Assembly: GCA_018398805.1 (NCBI GenBank)
Contig: JAGFBZ010000947.1
Location: forward strand, 366,501-430,500
Direction: 5' to 3'
From: Hirundichthys speculiger
Lineage: Eukaryota; Chordata; Actinopteri; Beloniformes; Exocoetidae
DNA: 64,000 nt
In this document: one piece after another, positions 22,200 through 32,812 of the stretch
Numbering within the stretch: the stretch's first letter is position 1
How the letters are laid out: every line of letters begins with the position of its first letter
Made by a program: the position numbers and the translations under genes
Notes under the pieces: model-generated
Databases searched by the model: none
Seen by the model: the letters and a program-made list of their open reading frames with translations, nothing else
What the model was told of the DNA's origin: nothing

Positions 22200-23150
22200 C
22201 TATAGCTCTGGTGTTTAGGGCCTGTTGTGGTTGAGCCATGATCAGTGCCTTTGTGCTGTCTTTCCAGATACTGGTATGTTTTTCTGATGTCAACCATCTC
22301 TTTAAGTATCTTTCCAGTACCAGGATATTATAGGTGTTGATAGTTTGGATCTTGTTTTCCCCTCCCTCACCCTCTGTAGGTATCTGGCTGTGGTTGACCT
22401 CCCAGCTGTCTCCTCGTGATTGGCATCTGCCTGTGGGATCTCCAGGTATCTGTAGCTGTCCTGAACCTCTACGATGTTGCTCTCCAGTAGTTCGACCCCT
22501 TCAGCTCTGATCATCCTTCCTCTCCTACCATCCATCCACACTTATCTAGTCTGAATGACATCTTGATGTCACTGCTGTAGATCTTGGTGAGGTGAATCAG
22601 TGAGTTGATGTCACGTACAGCTTGATGTCATCCATGTAGAGGAGGTGGTTGATGGTCGCCCCAGTTTGGAGTTTGCACCTGTAGCTGCTCTTGTTGATGA
22701 TCTGATTGAGGGGGTTCAGGTCTAAGGACAACACCAGGGGTACAGGACATCACCTGTGCCACTGGCTTTGAGTTGACCTCCAGAGTTGTCTTCTACAGCC
22801 TCATTGAGTTCTGGATGAAGCCAGTCAGTGTCCTGTTGATCTTCTACAGCTTCAAGAGCTCCAGTATCCATCTATGTGGCATTGAGTCATTGGCTTCCTT
22901 GTAACCAATCAGGGCAGGGTTAGGGTTCGGGCCCAGGTTGGTGCTTCTGGACTTCTCTGGTCTGGTCTGGTCACCATCACGTCTGGTCTCTGGTCACTGT
23001 CCCGTAGACCAGTAGCTTGGATCCTCTGGTGTTACCACCACTTCCCTTCTGTTCCCTGCTCATGTATTGATCCATGTGTCCACTGATCTTAGCTGCTATG
23101 ATGCCTGACAGGAGCATCCGTGTGTGTGTATAGCAGCTTTTTATTTTTTG
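22200..23150 (-). pseudogene. R4/Dong-like LINE reverse transcriptase, decayed
   Basis: Read on the minus strand from right to left: LLSGIIAAKISGHMDQYMSR (about 23120), ALIGYKEANDSMPHRWILEL (about 22900), a block matching GDxxSPLLF, then HLLYMDDIKLY with the catalytic YMDD at 22627-22638, SDIKMSFRLDKC, EVQDSYRYLEIPQADANHEE (about 22450), and DSTKALIMAQPQQALNTRAI (about 22240). This order matches the fingers, palm and thumb, then the C-terminal part, of site-specific-type LINEs of the R2/R4/Dong group. Multiple frameshifts and stops mean it is dead. The endonuclease and zinc-knuckle ends are not present. Confidence 0.7.
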
Positions 23151-23159
23151 TTTTTTTGA

Positions 23160-23943
23160 CATCAATAGTTCAACGTAGAATCAGGACATCAGCCTTTCGG
23201 TACAGGCAGTAGACTCTTGAATCAGCTCCAGTAAACAGCGTCTACCAGCCGCTGAATTCAGAGTTTGATTCCTTTTTGTACTTTGGAGCGTCCAGTAGAC
23301 TTGAGAAATGATGAGCTGGACAACTAGAAGTTTTGCTGATGTCACATAGAGACACACACAGTAACTGAAGCTGTGTGAGTCATTTATTTTTTACGTTTCC
23401 ATCCTGCCTGGGATCAGCCAGTAGTCTGGACTGGAGGGGTAACAGAGGGACTGTAACGATGCATGGTTTCACATCCAAGTCGCTTCGAAGCTCTTAAATA
23501 ACTCCAGAAAAAGTCGCTACATTTGTCAGTAGTTGCTTATTTGAAAAAAAGTCTCCAGAGGAGTCTGAATACTTGCTGAACCAGACAACGCTGCTCTCCT
23601 GTAGACGCCTATCTGTGTTTTTGAGTACGTCGCCTTCCTCGTTGTTCTGATTGGTTGCAGCGCTGACCAGAGGCAGCGTGATGAGCAGCCATTGGTTCTG
23701 CCCTACATCTGTCACTTCACTAACCCTAAAACTACAAAAATGAACTGAGCTGTCAGGAACAGCCGTTAGTCAATAACTCAGCGCCGCAAACGCCGTCCAC
23801 TCGTACCATTTAGTGATCAATATCTGAAAATAAAACGGGTCATTCATGGTGATGAACCGGACAAGTTTGAGACCTTAATCTCGTTTCTACTGTCGGGGTC
23901 GACAGCACCGAGCTGGTACCTGCTGAGTCAAAAGACCAGGGTA
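23160..23943. other. unassigned intergenic DNA
   Basis: No exon or repeat recognised. A 73-codon minus-strand frame at 23494-23715 has no motif. Confidence 0.4.
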
Positions 23944-24204
23944 CACTCTCAGAAATAGGGGTACAGTACGAGTCCTCTTTTGTCCCCTGAGGTACAATCT
24001 ACACAAATGTACCCCCTAGGGTTAATTATTGGACCTTAAGGTACCTATATGTACCTTTTTGATGGTCCAAAAGGTACATATATGTACTCAAGTGGGTACA
24101 AAAGGTACAAAAGGATACAAAACTGTACCTTCTGAGGGTACTGCCCCAGTGACAAGCCATTGTACCTCTAAAGGTACAATTCTGTACTTTCTTTTCTGAG
24201 AGTG
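23944..24204. mobile_element. TA-flanked MITE with CACTCTCAGAAA ends
   Basis: The left end CACTCTCAGAAA and right end TTTCTGAGAGTG are perfect inverse 12-mers and are flanked by TA on both sides. The interior is full of GTACCT/AGGTAC words arranged as a loose palindrome. This is a common teleost MITE type; the TA duplication points to Tc1/mariner-like mobilisation. 261 bp, no coding capacity. Confidence 0.8.
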
Positions 24205-25045
24205 TAGGGTTGGGACTAAAGCAGGACTGGACTGCTGATGATAGTTCATTAATAATCAAACATTTATTGGCTAGTTTAATCTTAACGGTATATATTCTGT
24301 GCGTTGGAGTGGTGAATATAAATGAAGCATGATCCTGTTGGATTAAACATAAACGTATCTTAGTTCAATCTCATGATAGCTGTCGTCAGTCAGATGGAAA
24401 TAAGAAAGATAACTAAGATGCAGCGTCGTTAGGACTGATTTCACGGTCAAAGGCGTCCTGAAACTGCAGCTTAGCCGTCCCTCTGACTTCCTGCCCGTGT
24501 CTCGGTGGTTTCAGGAGGATGATGAACCAGGACATCTGAATGGGTAAAGTGACGGTTTTAATCAGCATGGGATGACTTTTCCGTGAACATTATTTTGGCC
24601 ACACAGACCCGCATTGAGCCCGGCCCATCAGGTGACCTCAGGAACGCAGAAAAACATCACGTGTTGACAGAACGATTCGCAGGAAGACATTGTGCTGCCA
24701 ACCGTCGCCTCAGCGCAACCCTCGTCTCCTGATTCAGCCTCTGTGGAGGCACTCTGGTCAGAAAAGAGGCCACATGCTTCATCAGGTGGTGAGTGGGAGG
24801 GGCTAAGGCTCTGACACGCTCCATCTGACCACTTTAAAGTTCTGAGGCAGAAATGTTGACCTGAAATATTTGAGTTTACACGGAGAGAAGAAAACCCAAT
24901 AAAGTTGGTTTTCGACTCCTCGTAGAGATGATGACTGAACGTTAAATACCTTTAAAGGACTTCTCTGTGGCTGGTCTTCATCCAGTCATTTCTAACAGAC
25001 CTTAGTTGACTAGCCAAGAACCGGTGGAGTCAGAGCTGACTGACC
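24205..25045. other. unassigned intergenic DNA
   Basis: Single-copy sequence with no gene or repeat that I can support. Confidence 0.4.
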
Positions 25046-25456
25046 TGATCAGACCAGACGTGATGGTGACCAGACCAGACGTGATGTTACCAGACCAGAC
25101 GTGATGGTTACCAGACCAGACGTGATGTTACCAGACCAGATGTGATGGTGACCAGACCAGACGTGATGTTACCAGACCATATGTGATGGTGACCAGACCA
25201 GACGTGATGTTACCAGACCAGATGTGATGGTTACTAGACCAGATGTGATGGTTACTAGACCATATGTGATGGTTACCAGACCATATGTGATGGTTACCAG
25301 ACCAGACGTGATGTTACCAGACCAGACGTGATGTTACCAGACCAGACGTGATGTTACCAGACCAGACGTGATGGTTACCAGACCAGACGTGATGGTGAAC
25401 AGACCAGACGTGATGGTGACCAGACCAGACGTGATGGTGAACAGACCAGACGTGAT
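25046..25456 (+). repeat. 20/21-bp minisatellite CCAGACCAGACGTGATG
   Basis: About 19 units ACCAGACCAGACGTGATGTT or the GGTG/GGTT variants. A single further unit (GTGATGATTACTAGACCC) follows the LINE insertion at 26009-26027, so the LINE lies inside the original array. The same motif occurs once on the minus strand at about 22966-22990. Confidence 0.9.
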
Positions 25457-26008
25457 GTACCCCCTGTACTGTCTCTACACCAACGACTGCAGTCCGGCCC
25501 ACGGTGACAATGTGATCGTCAAATTTGCTGACGACACCACAGTAGTCGGGCTGATCTCAGAAGGAGACGAGACGGCCTACAGGGAGGAGGTCCAGAAACT
25601 CACCACCTGGTGCTCAGCAAACAACCTGGCTCTGAACACCACAAAGACGAAGGAGATCATAGTGGACTTCAGATTCCCGGGAGTCCAGATCTCCGATGAC
25701 CTCTCCTGGACTATAAACACCTCAGCCATAATGAAGAAGGCTCAGCAGCGCCTCCACTTCCTGAGAGTCCTCAGGAAGACCAACCTGGACCAGAAGCTGC
25801 TGCTGGCCTCCTACCGCTCCTCCACCTGTCTGACCACCTGGTACGAGAACTGCACTGCCGCAGACAGAGGGAGGCTTCAGAGGACAGGTTTCTGCACTGA
25901 CATGGGAGAATCTCTCCAATTTCGTTGTACATTGCTGTATAAGGACAATAAAAGGCATTTTGCATTCATTCTGCATTCATTCTGCATTCATTCTGCATTC
26001 ATTCTGCA
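25453..26008 (+). pseudogene. Rex1/CR1-L2-type LINE 3' fragment (reverse transcriptase)
   Basis: Open from LYCLYTNDC through VIVKFADDTTVVGLISEGDE, with the FADD catalytic motif, LTTWCSANNLALNTTKTKE, VQISDDLSWTINTSAIMKKA, QQRLHFLRVLRKTNLDQKLL and YENCTAADRGRLQ, the standard order for the palm to thumb of CR1/Rex1/L2-type LINEs. About 30-40 residues are missing between VDFR and VQIS. The 3' end AATTTCGTTGTAC...GACAATAAAAGGCATT is followed by a GCATTCATTCT tandem tail typical of these elements. The 5' part is truncated, as in most LINE copies. Not functional. Confidence 0.75.
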
Positions 26009-26029
26009 TGTGATGATTACTAGACCCTT

Positions 26030-26732
26030 CTGACGAGCCAGTCACAGTGGCCTCGTCCTACAATTAACAGAACTAAATGATAATTATGATCTGTTGGGTC
26101 TTTATTCGCAGCTCAGACGTCAATATAATAATAATTAATGACAACTCGTTATTGGCTTCTCAGCATAGTTGTCGTAGTTGTAAAGTGTTGACTGGTCAGT
26201 CAGCCAATCAGCTTCCCTGATGGTGCAAAAGGCTGTTGGCCAGGAAGAGTGAGTCATCTGATGTGAGTTCTCCACGTGTACATTTGGAAATAACTTCTTA
26301 AAGCGGCTTTATTTCAGAATTAATAAGTATGATGGATCCAATAATCAGTTATAAAATGACCTGTTTCAGTTTGATTCAGCTCATTATAATTCAACCGTCG
26401 GCTGTTACATGTATCTCTCATGTAACAGCCAGTTTTCGCTGCTGCTTCTTCTCATGTCTTATCTCCGATGTTTACATACCAACGACCAGACAAGACTCGA
26501 CAGGCGTTTGTAGCATTGAAACTCGACAGAAAACAGCATTCCTTTAGTGTTTCAGAGCTGGTGTCATGTTGAGGGCTCATCCTGTCTTCAGATTAAAAAC
26601 CAAACACTTCTTTCACAACTTTTATGGCAAAAACAAGAAAGAAAAAAATGAACAAAAAGCTCCAAAAAGCAACGTTCCAGACTGAACACCGAAGGAGTTT
26701 AAAGTCTGGCTCATTTCTGAGATTCAGAACTA
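26030..26732. other. unassigned intergenic DNA
   Basis: AT-rich; no gene or clear repeat. Short open frame 26329-26547 is not supported by any motif. Confidence 0.4.
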
Positions 26733-29020
26733 CAGTCCCTAGAACTTTTCCACATTTTCTCACATTACAAGCACAAACTTAAATATATTCTATTGGGATT
26801 TATGTGACAGACCAACATAAAGTTGTGCATAATTGTGAAGAGGAGGGAAAATGATATACGGTGTCAAAGAGTTTTTATAAATACAAATCTGAGAAGTGTA
26901 ACGTGCACATGAATTCAGCCCCCTTTACTCTGATACCCCGAAATAAAATCCAGTCCAACCAGCTGCTGTCAGAGGTCACCTGATTAGTAAATACAGTCCA
27001 CCTGTGGGGAGCTCAACCTCAGTATAAATACAGATGTTCTGTGAAGGCCTCAGAGGTTTGTTAGACAATATTAGGACCACAGCAGACAGGTCAGGGATGA
27101 AGCTGTGGAGAAGTTTAAAGCAGCGTGAGGTTTTTAAAACACATCTTAAGCTGTGAACAGCTCTGTTCAATCCATCATCCAAAAATGGAAATCATACGGC
27201 ACAAACCTACCAAGACATGTCCACCTAAACTGACTGGCAGGACAAGGACAGCATTAATCAGAGAAGCTGCCAAGAGGTCCACAAAGACTCTGGAGGAGCT
27301 GCAGAGGTCCACAGAGGTCCACAAAGACTCTGGAGGAGCTGCAGAGGTCCGCAGAGACTCTGGAGGAGCTGCAGAGGTCCACAGAGGTCCACAAAGACTC
27401 TGGAGGAGCTGCAGAGGTCCATGGAGACTCTGGAGGAGCTGCAGAGGTCCACAGAGGTCCACAGAGACTCTGGAGGAGCTGCAGAGGTCCACAAAGACTC
27501 TGGAGGAGCTGCAGAGGTCCACAGAGGTCCACGGAGACTCTGGAGGAGCTGCAGAGGTCCACAGAGGTCCACAGAGACTCTGGGGGAGCTGCAGAGGTCC
27601 ATGGAGACTCTGGAGGAGCTGCAGAGGTCCACAAAGACTCTGGAGGAGCTGCAGAGGTCCACAGAGGTCCACGGAGACTCTGGAGGAGCTGCAGAGGTCC
27701 ACAGAGGTCCACAAAGACTCTGGGGGAGCTGCAGAGGTCCATGGAGACTCTGGAGGAGCTGCAGAGGTCCACAAAGACTCTGGAGGAGCTGCAGAGGTCC
27801 ACAGAGGTCCACGGAGACTCTGGAGGAGCTGCAGAGGTCCACGGAGACTCTGGAGGAGCTGCAGAGGTCCACAGAGGTCCGTGGAGACTCTGGAGGAGCT
27901 GCAGAGGTCCACAAAGACTCTGGAGGAGCTGCAGAGGTCCACAAAGACTCTGGAGGAGTTGCAGAGGTCCATGGAGACTCTGGAGGAGCTGCAGAGGTCC
28001 ACAAAGACTCTGGAGGAGTTGCAGAGGTCCACAGAGACTCTGGAGGAGCTGCAGAGGTCCACAGAGGTCCACAGACACTCTGGAGGAGCTGCAGAGGTCC
28101 ACAGAGGTCCACAAAGACTCTGGGGGAGCTGCAGAGGTCCATGGAGACTCTGGAGGAGCTGCAGAGGTCCACAGAGGTCCACAGAGACTCTGGAGGAGCT
28201 GCAGAGGTCCATGGAGACTCTGGGGGAGCTGCAGAGGTCCACAGAGGTCCACAGACACTCTGGAGGAGCTGCAGAGGTCCAAAGAGGTCCACAAAGACTC
28301 TGGGGGAGCTGCAGAGGTCCATGGAGACTCTGGAGGAGCTGCAGAGGTCCACAGAGGTCCACGGAGACTCTGGAGGAGCTGCAGAGGTCCACGGAGACTC
28401 TGGAGGAGCTGCAGAGGTCCTGAGAGGTCCGTGGAGACTCTGGAGGAGCTGCAGAGGTCCACGGAGACTCTGGAGGAGCTGCAGAGGTCCACAGAGGTCC
28501 ACGGAGACTCTGGAGGAGCTCCAGAGGTCCACAGAGGTCCACGGAGACTCTGGAAGAGCTGCAGAGGTCCACAGAGGTCTGCGGAGACTCTGGAAGAGCT
28601 GCAGAGGTCCACAGAGGTCCACAAAGACTCTGGGGGAGCTGCAGAGGTCCACAGAGGTCCGCGGAGACTCTGGAAGAGCTGCAGAGGTCCACAGAGGTCT
28701 GCTGAGACTCTGGAAGAGCTGCAGAGGTCCACAGAGGTCTGCTGAGACTCTGGGGGAGCTGCAGAGGTCCACAGAGGTCCACGGAGACTCTGGAGGAGCT
28801 GCAGAGGTCCACAGAGGTCCACAAAGACTCTGGGGGAGCTGCAGAGGTCCACAGAGGTCCGCGGAGACTCTGGAAGAGCTGCAGAGGTCCACAGCTCAGG
28901 TGGGACAATCTGTCCACAGGACAACTGTTAGTCATTCACTCCACAAATCTGGCTTTTATGTGTGAAGAAAGCAATAAGAAGTATCGTTTGCAGTTTTCCA
29001 GAAGCCACGTAGGAGACACA
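26733..29020 (+). mobile_element. Tc1-like transposon with internal minisatellite, 3' truncated
   Basis: The left terminus CAGTCCCTAGAACTTTTCCA follows a TA. The left untranslated part (TTATGTGACAGACCAACATA, AATTCAGCCCCCTTTACTCT, GTATAAATACAG, CAGAGGTTTGTTAGACAATA) matches the 5' region of the common fish/amphibian Tc1 family. Transposase remnants follow: LWRSLKQ, then PPKLTGRTRTALIREAAKR (helix-turn-helix linker) near 27220-27270, then after the array AQVGQSVHRTT, SLHKSGFY and SRSHVGDT-like sequence to about 29015. The catalytic DDE part and right terminus are missing. Frameshifts and the array make it a dead copy. Confidence 0.8.
27273..28892 (+). repeat. 30/40-bp minisatellite grown inside a Tc1 transposase gene
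   Basis: Built from four 10-bp modules: GCAGAGGTCC, ACAGAGGTCC (optional), ACAAAGACTC (or ACGG-/ATGG- forms) and TGGAGGAGCT. Units are 30 bp without the optional module and 40 bp with it, about 45 units in all. The modules are exactly the Tc1 transposase codons for ...ST.TLEELQRST... . All three frames on both strands stay open, giving false frames up to 586 codons. Confidence 0.95.
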
Positions 29021-29474
29021 GGTGAGGAGGAGAAGGTGAAGTATTATCATATTAGCACACTTTAGCCCTTTACAAATATTGGATTTTAACTTGTGATGTC
29101 ACCATAGAGACTACCTGAGTAAGGTGGGACGTGACACATGAGGAGGCAGCGCTTCTGTCCTCTAGTTCCTTCCCTCCAGTTATTCCAGTTGAAGCAGACA
29201 GGATCACCACTGGTGTAGCCATCAGTGCTGGCATGTTCCTGGTGGAGATGACAGAATTATAGCCTGGAAGGTCTAGTGAGGTTCAGCACATCCACATCCT
29301 TCCTCTCAGGCTGAATCAGTTCCTTCCATCTTTTCTTTACCCCGTGTGACATCATCATCAGGGGACGAGGTGGAGCTTCTTTGTTGGTGACACTCTGCAG
29401 CAGTGGTCCACCATGATTGGTTGAAGGTAGAAAATGACCAAAGTCAATGATCTTGTTAAAATGATCTTCTAGAA

Positions 29475-30565
29475 CAGGGTCACGCAACAGCGGACTCTGG
29501 TCCGAAACGGACTGGGAGATGGTTCTGTCCGGACCTGTGAACAATGCAAAAATAAGTACTGTAGTGTCATTTTCACAGAGCGGTTTTGAGCAACCGTGGA
29601 TATTTAGAGCGGGCGCTGCTACTACAGTTAATACGGTAATCTAGCTGGTCGTCAGTAGCCTGGAAACACGTGTTGTTGGCAACGGAGCCACACATGACCA
29701 CATGGCCGAAGTCTCTGACATCACATCATCTAGAATACAGCGGCCACATGAAAATTCTCAGAGCAAATCAAGATTAAATCCCCAGAATTCATTGCACCCC
29801 CAAACCAAACCACCCCTACATTATTCCCAGCAAACCCAAAATCAGTCACAGAAGCACAAACTTTAGCACTGACGTTAGCAACAGCGCAGGAAGAAACCAA
29901 AGTAGATACCACGGAGACATGACTTGCTGGAAAAAAAGAAAGGTAGACATTAAAAATGATTTTTTTTCTTTTTAAAGACGAATGGACAGGAAAATATGTT
30001 TATACTCTCGGTCGGCAGTTTGAAGCCTGTCAGCCTCATCAGCTCTGAAACCGTAGCGCTGATTTAAAGTGTAAAACGCCACTATGAGACAAAACACAGC
30101 ACTATTTTACTTTTTTTTTTTTTTTTTGCACTTTTTTGTTAATGTTTCCTAAATGTACATGATTTTAACTTTTTTACTTAAAGTGGCCTTTAATTCAAGA
30201 AGAAAGAGGGACAGTTCAAAGAAAAATGTTTTATGAAAAAGTCAACACCCTTTTTAGTTTTTTCAGGGTTTAATTTTTTTACTTGAAGAGGCCTTTAATT
30301 CTTCAGGCGTGGACTTGCACTATTATTGATTTTATTCTGAGGTTTCACTTTTGGTTGATTTGAAATAAATGCCTTAAACTTATTTAAATGCATGGGACTC
30401 CTTTTATTTATGATAAAAGATATATGGAATATGTTGGAATATTTCCTGCATTTGAAGTTAAAATAAAAATTGATTACTTTTTCAAAATACGTACTTTGGC
30501 TCGGACCTTCTATTTAGGCTAAATTTAGTAACCGGACCTCTGTGACTCTTAATTGAACACCCCTG
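29475..30565. mobile_element. candidate hAT-like element
   Basis: The right end read inward is CAGGGGTGTTCAATTAAGAG and the left end is CAGGGTCACGCAACAGCGG. Both continue into similar ACTCTGGTCCG/CAGAGGTCCGG words, an imperfect terminal inverted repeat. Flanking octamers TTCTAGAA and ATCTATAT agree at only 5 of 8 positions, so the target duplication is weak. No intact transposase is seen. Confidence 0.5.
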
Positions 30566-30569
30566 ATCT

Positions 30570-31043
30570 ATATATATCAACCAGAACTGCTATTACCGCT
30601 GTATACGGAAAGAGTTTTGTTCTCTGTTCTCTTTGTTCATGACAGACAGACTCCACCACACCCAGTCACGTCTTTGATAGTTGAAGCATTGAGCTGCAAA
30701 TGTGGTGCATCCTGATAAAAGATAAGGAAGTGTTGCCCCTCTGTAGGTGAGATCAAAGACTAGTTAAAAGTCTCCTGAAGTCTCAACACTGATCCTGTAA
30801 CTATTTTACTGTATGTGGAAATAAAAGCAACGTCATCTTTCCATAAACAATCCTGGGCAGAAGGAGACCTTCAACAATCTGTATCACTTGTTTTGGCTGT
30901 TTGCTTTCTTTACCAGAAGAGGTCATGTCTGAAAAAAATCCCCAGGTGTGGCGTGTTACGACTGGTGCTGCCACCTAGTGGATAGAAATGGCACCGTTTT
31001 GGCAGTACTGAGGCAGGTTCTGTTAGGAAGTAACTCATATATA
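30570..31043. other. unassigned intergenic DNA
   Basis: No gene or repeat recognised. Confidence 0.4.
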
Positions 31044-31409
31044 CAGTCATGGAAAAAATTATTAGACCCCCCTTGTTTTCTTCAGTTTCTTGTTCATTTT
31101 AATGCCTGGTACAACTAAAGGTACATTTGTTTGGACAAACATAACGATAACCACAAAGATTGCTCATAAGAGTTTTATTTAAGAGCTGATATCTTACCAT
31201 TTTCCATGGTTTTCTTGATTACAACCTAAATCACTTAAGTTTTTACATCAATAGCTATGGCGTTGTACTGCCAAAAACACTGCTTTTATGCATTCAGTGT
31301 TTTCTTTGCTGTCTGTTTTAGTCACATGATGACGTTTAGTGGTAACAGGTATTAAAATGAACAAGAAAGTGAAGAAAAAATGGTGGTCTAATCATTTTTT
31401 CCATGACTG
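31044..31409. mobile_element. Tc1/mariner-type MITE, copy 2 (366 bp)
   Basis: Same ends, same orientation and same length as 4670-5035, with only a handful of mismatches, and again flanked by TA. The near identity implies recent transposition or conversion. The right flank runs into a TA microsatellite. Confidence 0.9.
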
Positions 31410-31410
31410 T

Positions 31411-31448
31411 ATATATACAGTATATATATATATATGTATATATGTGTG

Positions 31449-31525
<77 letters not shown>
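31411..31525 (+). repeat. TA dinucleotide microsatellite
   Basis: Long TA run with a few TG/CAG interruptions, starting at the TA that flanks the MITE. Confidence 0.95.
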
Positions 31526-31529
<4 letters not shown>

Positions 31530-31633
31530 AGAGAATATAAAATGAAGAGTCACATAAAAACTGTGCTTTAATGATATATTTCTTCTGTGGGTGGAGTCAG
31601 GAGGTAAAGTGTCCTGTTAAAGGCCTCCACACT

Positions 31634-31681
31634 GTTAGGGTTAGGGTTAGGGTTAACCCTAACCTTAACTCTAACCCTACC
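31634..31681. repeat. interstitial telomere-like motif, head to head
   Basis: Three GGGTTA units meet CCCTAA units at GGGTTAACCC, then degenerate into CTTAACTCTAACCC. The polarity reverses at the centre. Confidence 0.8.
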
Positions 31682-31689
31682 ACCTTCAT

Positions 31690-32812
31690 GTGTTCACAAA
31701 GGTGATCCAGAACCGACATGGACCTCCTGCCTCGTCTCCATAAAGATCAAAAACCTTGTTTACCGCTGAACATTCCTGCTCTACATGCCGGTGGTTTAAT
31801 CCCTCACAGCTCAGCGGTCTGACGGAAACACGTGAAAACACAGACATACCTGTGGTGAGCTGTCAGCCGCCCTGTTTGGATGTGAATGGTGTAACAGGTA
31901 TTCAACATGATCCAACAGGTACCTTCAAAGCACCTGCTGTGATCTCAGTAAGATCTGAGTATTATGACTGCACAAACAGGTGTTTCTGTCACCTTCACAG
32001 ATTTACAATAATCCTGGAGATCGTCAACACGCTGATGCAACTTCTAAACGATGGTTGAAGAACACATGACGAAGCTTCAGTCTCTGTTTCATTTATCTGG
32101 ACTGTTGAATTAATCGTCTCTTTTTTGACTCTCAGAATAATTACACTTCAGATTTCCTTTAAAAAGTGGAATAAAACTGCATGAAGCAAATGTTAACCAG
32201 AAGACTTAATAAAACACTGATAAACTGATTAAAAAGTACATATTTAAGTAAGTTGACTTCATTAAGTTTTAGTATTAGTCAAGTATTAGTAATCAAACTC
32301 AACCACCTGACATTTTAAATTTACCTTTAAGTAAATTTCTGCGAGCACAAAAACTGTCTTCATTCAATTCAATTCAGTTTTCAAAAATATTTCTAAATTG
32401 TGTTTTCTGGTAGAAAATTATAACTTTATGACAGAAAATTGTAAATTTCATTTAACTGCAACTTTATGTCCTGTAATTATTGACTTTTTGACATAAAACT
32501 ATGACTGGTTTTCCTAAAATTAAATTCTTGGTTGTAAAATCCAGATTTAGAAAAAAAAAAAGACTTCCAACTTTGTTGTAAAAAGTGAACTTTTGTCATG
32601 AAATCTCAAATTTGACAAATAAATGACTGACTTTTGTAAGAGAACAGTATGAAAGTCCACCTGTAAATATTTAATTTATTATTGAATAAAGATGACGCTG
32701 TGACGGAGCAGGAAACAGTTAAACTTTTAAAAGCTTTCAATTGGTTCAGTGTTACAACAACCGTCTCAGTTTTCTTCATCTCGTCACCAAAGACAGAAAC
32801 ACTGACAGCTGT
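31690..32812. other. unassigned intergenic DNA
   Basis: A 100-codon plus-strand frame (31756-32058) has no recognisable domain. The rest is AT-rich with no repeat structure. Confidence 0.4.

Noticed and set aside
27175..28965. Open frames of 334-586 codons on both strands (LEELQRSTE and WTSAAPPES types)
   Set aside because: Product of the 30/40-bp array in the Tc1 transposase. All frames are open, and only the short flanking parts are genuine transposase remnants.
31756..32058. A 100-codon plus-strand frame with several cysteines
   Set aside because: Cysteine spacing matches no domain I know, there are no convincing splice sites, and the surrounding region is AT-rich intergenic DNA.
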